Source of the DNA: Amycolatopsis vancoresmycina
Lineage (GTDB): Bacteria > Actinomycetota > Actinomycetes > Mycobacteriales > Pseudonocardiaceae
Direction: 5' to 3'
Length of the DNA: 64,000 nucleotides
Assembly (NCBI RefSeq): GCF_000716785.1
Contig: NZ_JNYY01000020.1
Location: 75,138 to 139,137, forward strand
A program made the translations under genes and the position numbers. The number at the start of each line of letters is the position of its first letter. The stretch's first letter is position 1. Below the pieces are notes generated by a model. That model was not told the DNA's origin, searched no databases, and was given only the letters and a program-made list of their open reading frames with translations. Below are positions 16,234 to 26,225 of the stretch, in pieces.

Positions 16234-17576
16234 AGTGCCTCGATCTCCTTCGCCAGAACGGTTTCCGGTCGTTCGACCAGCTGGTGCACACCTTCCCGCA
16301 CGACCTCGCGGCCCGCCACGACGACGTGCCGGACGTCGGCCCCTGACGCGGCGAACAGGACTCCCGAGGGCTCGATCCCGGCCGTCCGCACCGAATCGAG
16401 GGTCACCGTGACGAAGTCCGCGCCCGCCCCCTCGGCGAGCGCGCCGACCTCGTCCCACCCGATCGTCGCGTGGTCCGTGCCCGCGGCGAGGAGCTCCTCC
16501 GCGGTGAACCGGCCACGTTCCTCGCTGGCCAGCCGGTCGTCCAGCTCCAGCGCGCGGGTCTCTTCGAAGGCGTCGACGACGGCGTTGCTGTCGCTGCCGA
16601 CGCTCAGCCGCACCCCGGCGTCCCGCAGGGCGCGGGCCGGGCCGATGCCGTCGCCGAGGTCGCGTTCGGTGGTCGGGCAGAAGCACGCCCCGACCCGGAA
16701 CTCGCCGAGCCACCGCACGTCCCGGTCGGTGAGGTGGGTCGCGTGGACCACGGTGAGCCGCTCGTCGAGCACGCCGTGGTCGCCCAGCAGCCCGGTCGGG
16801 GTGAACCCGGTGGCCGCCTCGCACTGCTCGTTTTCCGCCCGCTGCTCGGAGAGGTGGATGTGCAGCGGCCGGTGTCCCGGCACGCCGTTGTCCACTTCGG
16901 ACAGCTGGTCCGCCGGCACCGCGCGGACGGAGTGGATCGCCCCGCCGACCCGGAACTGCTCGTCTTCCGCCAGTGCGGCCACCCGGGAAGCCCACGCCGA
17001 CGCCGTGCCGTCCGAGAACCGCCGCTGGACCTCGTCCGGCTCGACGCCGATGCCGCCCGCGAGGTAGCACGTGTCCAGGAGCGTCAGCCGGATCCCGGCG
17101 TCGGCCGCGGCCTGCCGCAGCGCCGCCCCCATCGCGTTCGGATCGCCGTACGGCTTGCCGCCGGGCGCGTGGTGGAGGTAGTGGAACTCGCCGACGCTCG
17201 TGTACCCGCCGAGCACCATCTCGGCGTAGACCCCGCGGGCCAGCCGGTAGTAGGCGTCGGGATCGAGCCGCGCCGCCAGCGCGTACATCCGCTCCCGCCA
17301 AGTCCAGAACGTGCCGCGCTCGTGGTGCGTCCGGCCCCGCAGCGCCCGGTGGAAGGCGTGCGAGTGCCCGTTCGCGAACCCGGGCAGGGTCAGCCCGTCG
17401 AGCACCGTGCCGGACCGCGGCGAGCCGGGTGTCACGCCGGTGATCCGGCCGCCGTCGACGTCGATGCGCACCGCGGACGCGATCCCGCTCGGCAGCCAGG
17501 CCTGCGCGCACCAGAAAACTGTCGGTGCCGAACGATAGACTGGAAACGGGGGGCGCCCCCGCGGGCCGGAGGTCAT
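16221..17576 (-). CDS. hutF: Formimidoylglutamate deiminase
   Basis: 451 residues, amidohydrolase superfamily. GFANGHSHAFHRALRGRTH (about 64) gives the first metal ligands; HIHLSEQ, VVHATHLTD and SVGSDSNAVVDAFEETR give the remaining metal and catalytic residues. The enzyme releases ammonia from N-formimidoyl-L-glutamate, giving N-formyl-L-glutamate, so this organism uses the deiminase branch rather than one-step HutG formimidase. ATG at 17574-17576 overlaps the M20 gene stop (ATGA). Confidence 0.95.
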   Translation of the reverse strand: MTSGPRGRPPFPVYRSAPTVFWCAQAWLPSGIASAVRIDVDGGRITGVTPGSPRSGTVLDGLTLPGFANGHSHAFHRALRGRTHHERGTFWTWRERMYALAARLDPDAYYRLARGVYAEMVLGGYTSVGEFHYLHHAPGGKPYGDPNAMGAALRQAAADAGIRLTLLDTCYLAGGIGVEPDEVQRRFSDGTASAWASRVAALAEDEQFRVGGAIHSVRAVPADQLSEVDNGVPGHRPLHIHLSEQRAENEQCEAATGFTPTGLLGDHGVLDERLTVVHATHLTDRDVRWLGEFRVGACFCPTTERDLGDGIGPARALRDAGVRLSVGSDSNAVVDAFEETRALELDDRLASEERGRFTAEELLAAGTDHATIGWDEVGALAEGAGADFVTVTLDSVRTAGIEPSGVLFAASGADVRHVVVAGREVVREGVHQLVERPETVLAKEIEALWQS

Positions 17577-18765
17577 CGCGCCAGCCGCTCCAGCACCGTG
17601 GCCAGCGCCGCGGCGCCGGCTTCGACGTCGCCGGCCTCGGCGAACTCCTCCGGCGAGTGGCTGATGCCGGTCGGGTTGCGCACGTAGAGCATCCCGGCCG
17701 GGACGAACCCGGCGAGGACGGCCGCGTCGTGGCCGGCGCCGGTCGGCAGCTCCGGCGGCCCGCCGAGCCAGCCGCCGAGGTCGCGCCGGAGACCGTCGTC
17801 GAACACGACGTCGTCCGAATAGGACTCCCGCGTCACCGTCACCCGGCAGCCCTCCTCCGCGGCGGCCGCTTCCGCCGCGCGGGCGATGTCCTCGACCAGC
17901 GCCGGGGTGGCCGTGCCCGGCACCCGCGCGTCCAGCCACAAGTCCACAGTGGACGCAATGACGTTGGTCCCGCCCGGCGTCGGCACCAGCCGGCCGACCG
18001 TCGCCCGCGCGTCCGGGACGCCCGAGGCCAGCCGCCGGACGGCGGTGACCGTCGCGGCGGCGGGCAGCATCGGGTCGGCCCGATCCGCCAGTAGCGTCGC
18101 GCCCGCGTGGTTCCCCTGTCCGGCAAAGGAGAACCGCCAGCGTCCGTGGGCGATCACGGTGCTGCCGACGGCCACCGGCGAGCCGAGGTCGATCAGCCCG
18201 CGGCCCTGCTCGACGTGCAGCTCCAGGAACTTCCCGATCAGCCCGAGCCGGTCCGGGTCCGCCCCCACCCGCTCCGGATCGAACCCGGACTTCGCGGCCG
18301 CTTCGGCGAACGTCACGCCGTCGGCGTCCCGCAGCCCGCGCGCCTTGTCGGCGTCGATGGTGCCGGTGAGCAGCCGCGAACCCAGGCACGGGACGCCGAA
18401 CCGGCCGCCCTCCTCTTCGGCGAACACGACGACGGCGAACGGCTTGCCCGGCCGGAACCCGCGCGCCTGCAGGGTTTCCACCGCGGCCAGGGCGCTCGCG
18501 ACGCCGAGGGGTCCGTCGAAGGCGCCACCGCCGGGAACCGAGTCGAGGTGGCTGCCGGTGACGACGGCGTCCGGTCCCGGCGGGCCCCACCAGGCCCAGA
18601 TGTTGCCGTTGTGGTCGGTGTCGACGTCGAGCCCGAGACCCAGCGCGCGCTCGCCGAACCACGCGCGCAGGTCCTGCTCCGGCAGGTCGAAGGCGTGCCG
18701 CGAGTAGCCGCCGCGTTTCGGGTCGCGCCCGACGTCGGCGATCTCGCCCAGCAGCGCGGAGGCGC

Positions 18766-18769
<4 letters not shown>
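17573..18769 (-). CDS. M20-family amidohydrolase (allantoate/N-carbamoyl amino acid type) in the hut operon
   Basis: 398 residues, dinuclear-zinc M20 peptidase fold: TGSHLDSVPGGGAFDGPLG gives the first His and bridging Asp, FAEEEGGRFG the catalytic Glu pair, and LELHVEQG and GAGHDAAVLAG further ligands; the lid domain contains FAGQGNHAGATLL. Annotated relatives are allantoate amidohydrolases and N-carbamoyl-L-amino-acid hydrolases. Here it lies between hutU and hutF with ATGA overlaps on both sides, so deformylation of N-formylglutamate, the step after HutF, is a plausible role. No HutG-type deformylase is present in the window. Confidence 0.88.
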
Positions 18770-20418
<1,649 letters not shown>

Positions 20419-20436
20419 CAGACCTCCAGGTAGGCG

Positions 20437-20482
20437 GTCGTGAGTGCGTAACGGTGTTCTAACACTGTTACGCACTCACGAC
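20437..20482. repeat. Long hairpin element B, copy 1, at the end of hutH
   Basis: Two 22-nt arms (20437-20458 and 20461-20482) pair with one G-T wobble around a 2-nt loop. Ends read GTCGTGAGTG/CACTCACGAC and the centre is GTTCTAAC. On the minus strand it provides the last Ser codon and TGA stop of hutH (TCG TGA). It lies before the hutU ribosome-binding site, so it could attenuate or process the hut transcript. A second copy with a different inner stem is at 30997-31040. Confidence 0.85.
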
Positions 20483-21999
20483 AGGCGGGCGGCGTCGAGG
20501 ACGGCGCCGGAGCGGACGAGTTCTTCGGCGGCCGCGATCTCGGGCGCCAGGTGGCGGTCCGGACCGGGGCCGTTCACCTTGGTGCGCAGGAGATCCCGGA
20601 CCCGGCCGGTGACCGGCGACGGCTCCAGCGGCGCGCGGAAGTCCAGCGCGCGGGCTGCGGTCAGAAGCTCGATGGCCAGCACGGTGGTCAGGCCGTCGAC
20701 GGCCTTGCGCAGCTTCCGCGCGGCCGACCAGCCCATCGAGACGTGGTCCTCCTGCATGGCGCTGCTCGGGATCGAGTCGACCGACGCGGGCACGGCGAGC
20801 CGCTTGAGCTCGCTGACCACGGCGGCCTGGGTGTACTGGGCGATCATGTGCCCGGAGTCGACGCCGGGGTCGTCGGCCAGGAACGGCGGCAGGCCGTGCG
20901 AACGCGCCTTGTCGAGCATCCGGTCGGTGCGGCGCTCGGCGATGCTGGCGACGTCGGCGATCGGGATGGCCAGGAAGTCGAGGACGTAGGCGACGGGCGC
21001 GCCGTGGAAGTTGCCGTTGGACTCGACGCGGCCGTCGGCGAGGACGACCGGATTGTCCACGGCGGACATGAGCTCGCGCTCGCCGACGAGTTCGGCGTGG
21101 GCGAGGCTGTCGCGGGCGGCGCCGTGGACCTGCGGGGCGCAGCGCAGCGAGTAGGCGTCCTGGACGCGGTTGCAGTCGGGACCGCGGTGGCTTTCGACGA
21201 TCTTCGAGCCCTGCAGCGCCTGCCACATCCGCGCCGCGGACGTCGCCTGGCCGGGGTGCGGGCGCAGGGCCTGGAGGTCGGCGGCAAAGGCGCGATCGGT
21301 GCCGAGCAGGGCCTCGACGCTCATCGCGGCGGTGAGGTCGGCGATGTCGAAGAGCCGGTGCAGGTCGGCGGCGGCGAGCAGGAGCATGCCGAGCATGCCG
21401 TCGGTGCCGTTGGTGAGCGCGAGGCCCTCCTTCTCGGCGAGGACGACCGGCTCGATGCCGGCGTGCTTCAGCGCTTCGCCTGCTTCGACGACTTCGCCGC
21501 GATACGCCACTTCGCCTTCGCCCATGAGCGCGAGCGCGACGGCGGCGAGGGGCGCGAGGTCGCCGGAGCAGCCGAGTGAGCCGTACTCGTGGACGACCGG
21601 GGTGATGTCGGCGTTGAGCAGGGCCGCAAGCGTTTGCGCGGTGCCCGGCCGGACCCCGGTGTACCCGCTGGCGAGGGTCCGCAGCCGCAGCAGCATCAGC
21701 GCCCGGACGACCTCGGCCTCCACGGCGGGCCCGGCCCCGGCGGCGTGCGAGCGGATCAGGCTCCGCTGCAGCGCGGTCCGGCTTTCGACCGGGATGTGAC
21801 GGGTGGCGAGCGCGCCGAAGCCGGTCGAGACGCCGTAGGTGGGCGTGACGGCGTGCGCGAGGTTCTCGATGTGCTGGCGGGTCGCGGCGAGGTTCTTCTC
21901 GGCGGCGTCCGTGAGCCCGACCGGCGCGTGGCCGCGGACGACGTCGACGACCTGGGCGGCGGTCAGCGGTTCCGGCCCCAGGAGCACTTTTTCCGGCAT
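20476..21999 (-). CDS. hutH: Histidine ammonia-lyase
   Basis: 507 residues, usual length. The aromatic ammonia-lyase core is intact: YGVSTGFGALATRHI at about 54, the MIO-forming region EYGSLGCSGDLAPLA (about 139), and QDAYSLRCAPQVHG. The MIO triad reads Cys-Ser-Gly instead of the textbook Ala-Ser-Gly. The enzyme deaminates histidine to urocanate, the first step of the pathway. The last Ser codon and stop lie inside a long hairpin. The gene is divergent from the IclR regulator, 83 bp away. Confidence 0.95.
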   Translation of the reverse strand: MPEKVLLGPEPLTAAQVVDVVRGHAPVGLTDAAEKNLAATRQHIENLAHAVTPTYGVSTGFGALATRHIPVESRTALQRSLIRSHAAGAGPAVEAEVVRALMLLRLRTLASGYTGVRPGTAQTLAALLNADITPVVHEYGSLGCSGDLAPLAAVALALMGEGEVAYRGEVVEAGEALKHAGIEPVVLAEKEGLALTNGTDGMLGMLLLAAADLHRLFDIADLTAAMSVEALLGTDRAFAADLQALRPHPGQATSAARMWQALQGSKIVESHRGPDCNRVQDAYSLRCAPQVHGAARDSLAHAELVGERELMSAVDNPVVLADGRVESNGNFHGAPVAYVLDFLAIPIADVASIAERRTDRMLDKARSHGLPPFLADDPGVDSGHMIAQYTQAAVVSELKRLAVPASVDSIPSSAMQEDHVSMGWSAARKLRKAVDGLTTVLAIELLTAARALDFRAPLEPSPVTGRVRDLLRTKVNGPGPDRHLAPEIAAAEELVRSGAVLDAARLS

Positions 22000-22054
22000 G
22001 GGCTCATTGCACCCCTTCGGAACCGCTGGTGGGATGCCCCACCGAGTGGTTCTG

Positions 22055-22068
22055 TCTGGTATCCCAGA
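22055..22068. promoter_or_regulatory. Candidate operator between hutH and the IclR gene
   Basis: TCTGGTATCCCAGA is a near-perfect 14-nt dyad (one mismatched pair) in the 83-bp divergent gap, 14 bp before the regulator start. A weaker related dyad, TGGGATGCCCCA, lies at 22029-22040. IclR proteins commonly bind short palindromes in such divergent promoters, so autoregulation and hut control are likely but inferred. Confidence 0.45.
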
Positions 22069-22082
22069 CGTAGGCTCGGCAC

Positions 22083-22865
22083 GTGGGCGAGAGCAGCGAG
22101 GTGCCGGCGCTGCGCCGCGGGCTGGCGGTGCTGCGTCTGCTGGCCACGCGCCCGGGCCCGGTCACCGCGGCGGCGATCGCCCGGGAAGCCGGCCTGCCCC
22201 GCTCGACCACGTACCACCTGCTCAGCGAGCTCGAAGCCGCCGGGTTCGTCGTCCACCTGCCCGCCGAACGCCGCTACGGCCTCGGCATCGCCGCGTTCGA
22301 GCTGGGCTCGGCCTACCTGCGCCACGATCCGCTGGAGCGGCTGGCCGGGCCGTTGCTGCGCAAGCTCGTCGACCGCGTCGGGCACACCGCCCACCTGGGC
22401 GTCCTGCACGGCAACGAGTCGCTGTACCTGATCAAGGAGCGCCCGGTGCGGCCGGAAACGCTGGTGACGGAGGTCGGCGTCCGGCTGCCGGGCCAGCTGA
22501 CCGCGTCCGGCCGGGCGATCCTGCGGCACCTGCCCGCTCCGCACGTCCGCGCGCTGTTCCCGTCGGCGACGGCGTTCGTCCTGCGCACCGGCCGCGGCCC
22601 GCGCACGCTGGCCGAGCTGCGCCGCACGCTCACCGCGGAACGCCGGCTCGGCTGGTCGGTCGAGGACGGCCACGTCACGGCCGGCTTCGCGTCGGTGGCC
22701 TGCCCGGTCTTCGACCACGGCGCCCGGCCGATGGCGGCGATCAGCGTGACCCTCCGCCACCACTGCACGGCCGAGCCGTGCCCGGAGACGTGGCCCGCGC
22801 TGGCCGCGGAGGTGGCGGCGACGGCGGCCGAGCTGACCAGCCGGATCGGCGGCCACCCGGGCTGA
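22083..22865 (+). CDS. IclR-family transcriptional regulator, probable hut regulator
   Basis: 260 residues from a GTG. N-terminal winged helix-turn-helix: RRGLAVLRLLATRPGPVTAAAIAREAGLPRSTTYHLLSEL, then an IclR effector domain (LGVLHGNESLYLIKERP, PGQLTASGRAIL, AGFASVACPVFD). It faces hutH across an 83-bp gap. IclR proteins are repressors or activators of catabolic operons; histidine, urocanate or a later intermediate would be the expected ligand. The link to hut rests on position. Confidence 0.9.
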   Translation: MGESSEVPALRRGLAVLRLLATRPGPVTAAAIAREAGLPRSTTYHLLSELEAAGFVVHLPAERRYGLGIAAFELGSAYLRHDPLERLAGPLLRKLVDRVGHTAHLGVLHGNESLYLIKERPVRPETLVTEVGVRLPGQLTASGRAILRHLPAPHVRALFPSATAFVLRTGRGPRTLAELRRTLTAERRLGWSVEDGHVTAGFASVACPVFDHGARPMAAISVTLRHHCTAEPCPETWPALAAEVAATAAELTSRIGGHPG

Positions 22866-22962
22866 CGCGCTGCTGCGATCGGGGCAACTGTCACCGAACG
22901 GCTCGATTCCACTCCGCTGGGTGATTACCGTAGCTGGGTAGCGGTCTCGAGGGGCGCCGGCG

Positions 22963-24180
22963 ATGGATGACGCACGCGTGACGAGGGTGGGTTTCGGCGC
23001 GGTGCTCGCCGTCCCGGAGTTCCGCGCGATGTGGACCGCCGAGCTGCTGTCCGTCTGCGGTGACCAGCTCGCCCGGGTCGCGCTCGCGGTCCTGGTCTTC
23101 CAGCGCACGTCGTCGGCCGCGCTGACCGGCCTGACCTACGCCCTGACGTACGTGCCGTCCCTGCTCGGCGGCGTCCTGCTGGCCGGCGCGGGCGACCGGT
23201 GGCCGCGCCGCGACGTGATGATCGCCGCCGACCTGGCCCGGGCCGCGCTGGTCGCGGCGATCGCGATCCCCGGCGTCCCGCTGTGGGTGCTGTGCGTGCT
23301 GGTCGCGGTGCTGACCGCGCTCGGCGGGCCGTTCAAGGCAGCCCAGCAGGCGTTGCTGCCGACGGTGCTCGAGGGCGAGCGGTACCTCGTCGGGATGGCC
23401 TTGCGGAACGTGACGATCCAGGGCGCGCAGCTGGCCGGGTTCGCCGGCGGCGGGGCGCTGATCGCCGCGCTGACACCGTCGGCGGCCTTGGCGCTGGACG
23501 CCGTGACGTTCGTCCTCTCGGCGTTTTTCCTGGTCACGGGAGTGCGACGGCGGGAAGCGGTCGACCGGGTCGTCCGCCCGGCGTGGCTGTCGGCGACCGG
23601 CGCGGGCATCCGGCTGATCTGGCGCGACCCGGCGCTGCGGACGCTGGTGGCGCTGAACTGGCTGGCGGGGTTCTACATCGTCCCGGAGGCGCTGGCCGCG
23701 CCGTACGCGGCGGGCATCGGCGCGGGCGCGACGCTGGTGGGGCTGCTGATGGCGGCGGACCCGGCGGGCAGCGTGCTCGGCGGGTTCGTGTTCGGCAAGG
23801 CGGTCCCGGAGCACGTCCAGGTGCGGGTGCTCGGCCTGCTCGGGATCGCCGCGGGGTTGCCGCTGGTGCTGTTCGCGTTCCGGCCGGGGCTGGTCGTGTC
23901 GGTGCTGTTGCTGGCGACGTCCGGGCTGCTGGCGACCGGCTACAACATCCAAGGGACGGTGTCGTTCATGCGCCGGGTGCCGGACGGGCACCGCGCGCAG
24001 TGCGCCGGCGTCAACTCGGCGGGGTTGCTCACGGTGCAGGGAATCGGCGCGGCCGTGGCGGGCGTGCTGGCCGACGTGGGGAACCCGGCGCACACCATCG
24101 CGGTGGCCGGGGCGGCGGGTGCCGCGGTGGCCGTGCCGGTCGCGAGGGCGTGGCGCCGGGTCAGGCGGGAGGAACGATGA
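22963..24180 (+). CDS. MFS transporter (MFS_3/EntS-like exporter)
   Basis: 405 residues with twelve predicted helices and the MFS loop motif GAGDRWPRRDVM between helices 2 and 3. The N-terminal VPEFRAMWTAELLSVCGDQLARVALAVLVFQRT is typical of the MFS_3 group, which includes enterobactin and macrolide exporters. Substrate is unknown. It is separated from the IclR gene by 97 bp and is not obviously part of hut. Confidence 0.88.
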   Translation: MDDARVTRVGFGAVLAVPEFRAMWTAELLSVCGDQLARVALAVLVFQRTSSAALTGLTYALTYVPSLLGGVLLAGAGDRWPRRDVMIAADLARAALVAAIAIPGVPLWVLCVLVAVLTALGGPFKAAQQALLPTVLEGERYLVGMALRNVTIQGAQLAGFAGGGALIAALTPSAALALDAVTFVLSAFFLVTGVRRREAVDRVVRPAWLSATGAGIRLIWRDPALRTLVALNWLAGFYIVPEALAAPYAAGIGAGATLVGLLMAADPAGSVLGGFVFGKAVPEHVQVRVLGLLGIAAGLPLVLFAFRPGLVVSVLLLATSGLLATGYNIQGTVSFMRRVPDGHRAQCAGVNSAGLLTVQGIGAAVAGVLADVGNPAHTIAVAGAAGAAVAVPVARAWRRVRREER

Positions 24181-24259
24181 CCTCAGTTGTCGCGTCCGCA
24201 CATGGCGCGCCTCCCTTCACCTTCGCCGGCCGAACCGGCTCCGTCACCGGCCGGACACC

Positions 24260-25558
24260 ATGAGTATGCGCAGCGGCGCCGGCATCCCGCGCTTTGTACC
24301 GCGTTTTCGTGACGTCGTCGTGGCACCGCGACGGTGGGCGCTGTGGCGCCAGAGCCCCCGGGTGATCGTGTACTGCCTGGTCAGCGAGGGGGTGGCGGTG
24401 GTGCTGACGCTGCGCCCGTCCCCGATCGCGGTGGACCGCCGCACGTGGCTGATCCTCGTGGTCCTGCTGGTCCTCGGCGTGGTGCAGTCGGAGACGGGCC
24501 GGCGAGTGGAGCGCATCCGCCGTCGCGTGTCCGGGACACCGCACATCAACATGACGTCGGTCTGGACGTTCGCGGGGGTCCTGCTGCTGCCCCCGCTGCT
24601 GCTGGCGGTGCTGGTCGGCGGCCTGTACGCGCACCTGGCGATCCGCAGCTGGTACCGCCTCCAGCGGGTACCGGCCTCCCGCACGGTCAGCAACGCGGCC
24701 ATCATCCTGCTGTCGTGCTACGCGGCCCAGGCGGTGCTGCGCCTGGCGGGCATGGGCGACATCCGCACGGCAACAACGCACGGCTGGCCGGGAACGCTCG
24801 GGATAGCGGCGGCGGGAGTGACGTTCTTCGTGGTGAACGCCCTCCTGGTTCTCCCGGCCCGCCGCGAAGTCGGCCGCACCCCGGAGGCGTTGTTCGGCAC
24901 GTGGTCGGACAACGGCCTGGAGGTGGCAACGCTCTGCCTGGGCGCGCTGAACGCCCTGGCCCTGGCGACGTTGCCGGGCCTGGTGGTGCTGGTGTTCCCG
25001 CCGTTGCTGCTGTTGCACCGGACGGTCTTGGTGAAGCAGCTGGAGGTGGCGGCCCACCGCGACGAGAAAACGGGCCTGTACAACACGAGCGGCTGGCACG
25101 CGCTGGCGGAGCGAACACTGGCGGCGGCAGCGCGCCAGCGGGGCACGTTCGGCCTCCTGATGCTGGACTTGGACCACTTCAAGCAGGTGAACGACACGTA
25201 CGGCCACCTGGCGGGCGACGCGGTGCTGAAGGCGGTGGCCCAGTCGATCATCTCAGCGGTCCGCGGCCGCGGAGACGCGGTGGGCCGCTTCGGCGGCGAA
25301 GAGTTCGTGGTGGTGCTGCCGGGCATCACCGAGCCGGACATCGGCCCGGTGGCCGAGCGGATCCGCAGGGCGATCAGCGCACTGAAGGTCCCGGCGGGCC
25401 AGCTGTCGATCACGGGCCTGTCGGCCTCGATCGGCATAGCGGTCTACCCGACGGCGGGCACGTCGTTGCAGCGCCTACTGGACGCAGCGGACACGGCGCT
25501 GTACCACGCGAAGGCGACGGGCCGGAACAAGGTGGTCCACGTGGCGGACCTGGTGTAG
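24260..25558 (+). CDS. Membrane-bound diguanylate cyclase (GGDEF domain)
   Basis: 432 residues from ATG at 24260. Five to six N-terminal membrane helices (about 38-285) precede a GGDEF domain: DEKTGLYNTSGWHAL, LMLDLDHFKQVNDTYGHLAGD and the active-site loop GRFGGEEFVVVLPG, so the cyclase is predicted active. It makes cyclic di-GMP from two GTP. The inhibitory RxxD site expected five residues before GGEEF keeps the Asp but has Gly where Arg is usual, so product feedback may be weak. Orphan gene, no PDE nearby. Confidence 0.93.
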   Translation: MSMRSGAGIPRFVPRFRDVVVAPRRWALWRQSPRVIVYCLVSEGVAVVLTLRPSPIAVDRRTWLILVVLLVLGVVQSETGRRVERIRRRVSGTPHINMTSVWTFAGVLLLPPLLLAVLVGGLYAHLAIRSWYRLQRVPASRTVSNAAIILLSCYAAQAVLRLAGMGDIRTATTHGWPGTLGIAAAGVTFFVVNALLVLPARREVGRTPEALFGTWSDNGLEVATLCLGALNALALATLPGLVVLVFPPLLLLHRTVLVKQLEVAAHRDEKTGLYNTSGWHALAERTLAAAARQRGTFGLLMLDLDHFKQVNDTYGHLAGDAVLKAVAQSIISAVRGRGDAVGRFGGEEFVVVLPGITEPDIGPVAERIRRAISALKVPAGQLSITGLSASIGIAVYPTAGTSLQRLLDAADTALYHAKATGRNKVVHVADLV

Positions 25559-25559
25559 C

Positions 25560-25769
25560 TCAGGCGGTCTTGTGCCGCCGCCCGGCATCGAGCCCGAGCA
25601 TGGCGAGCAGTTCGGCGCATTCCCGCACATCCGAGGAGTGCCCGGCAACGGTGAGAACGGCCCGATCATTCTGTTCGGCAAGCCGAACGGCCTCTTCAGC
25701 CCGGATAACCCCCATCCGGCTGTCATCGTCATTGGCGATCGAGCTGCCACTACGCCGGGCCCAGGTCAT
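25560..25769 (-). CDS. Small hypothetical protein, 69 residues
   Basis: From ATG at 25767-25769, preceded by GGTGG. The product is mixed-charge and probably helical in its second half (MGVIRAEEAVRLAEQNDRAVLTVAG, then VRECAELLAMLGLDAG). It converges on the diguanylate cyclase, with the two stops one base apart. I do not recognise it. A longer start at 25844 would add Cys/Pro-rich residues that look non-coding. Confidence 0.5.
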   Translation of the reverse strand: MTWARRSGSSIANDDDSRMGVIRAEEAVRLAEQNDRAVLTVAGHSSDVRECAELLAMLGLDAGRRHKTA

Positions 25770-26185
25770 CTGGCCACCTACTTCCGGCCCCACGGGTGCG
25801 GGGCCATGGTCGGGAGACCAGCATGACATTGACAGAAATTTCACTCTTCAGTGGGCCCTGTCACAGGGTGGTGGTTGCTGTGAGTAGTGGCTTTGCCCTT
25901 GTCGCGTTGTCTCTTCCGGCACCCCGAAGCTGTCATTGTGACTACGGTGTTTCGGCTTCGGATCGGGGTGCGCGGGGGTCTGGGTGCTCGTCGGTGCCGG
26001 TTTGCGTGATCCCTCGCGTTAGGAGGGTGGGGCAGGCTGCGGTCGGGAGTTGGCTCGGGTCCGGGCAGGTGGGCGGGGCGAAGGCGCCGGGCAGGCGAGC
26101 CGGGGCGGCGCGTGCCAGGCCGGGGCGAAGCCCGCCTGGCGGGGGTCTGGGGGTTCGAACCCCAGAAAACACGAACGAAACGAAG
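25770..26185. other. Intergenic region between small gene and ssrA
   Basis: No supported gene. About 25810-25960 is visibly less GC-rich than the surroundings. The right part holds the hairpin repeat at 26125-26163, which lies about 60 nt past the 3' end of tmRNA. No integrase, no duplicated tmRNA 3' end and no att-like repeat was found here. Confidence 0.6.
26125..26163. repeat. Hairpin element D, copy 1, downstream of ssrA
   Basis: A 39-nt block that recurs at 38520-38558 with only two substitutions. The right half is a stem-loop with TCTGGGG/CCCCAGA arms around GTTCGAA; the left half pairs GCCAGGC with GCCTGGC. Both copies lie about 60 nt beyond the 3' end of a stable RNA gene read on the minus strand, so a terminator or RNA-stabilising role is likely. 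Confidence 0.75.
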
Positions 26186-26220
26186 AGAAGACCCAAGCTC
26201 CGAAGGAGCGAGGGCCTTCT
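26186..26220 (-). terminator. ssrA: Probable ssrA terminator hairpin
   Basis: On the minus strand, 5 nt after tmRNA, three stacked helices (AGAAG/CTTCT, CCC/GGG, GCTCC/GGAGC) close on a TTC loop and are followed by a pyrimidine-rich run with several T triplets. Confidence 0.6.
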
Positions 26221-26225
26221 CGAAG

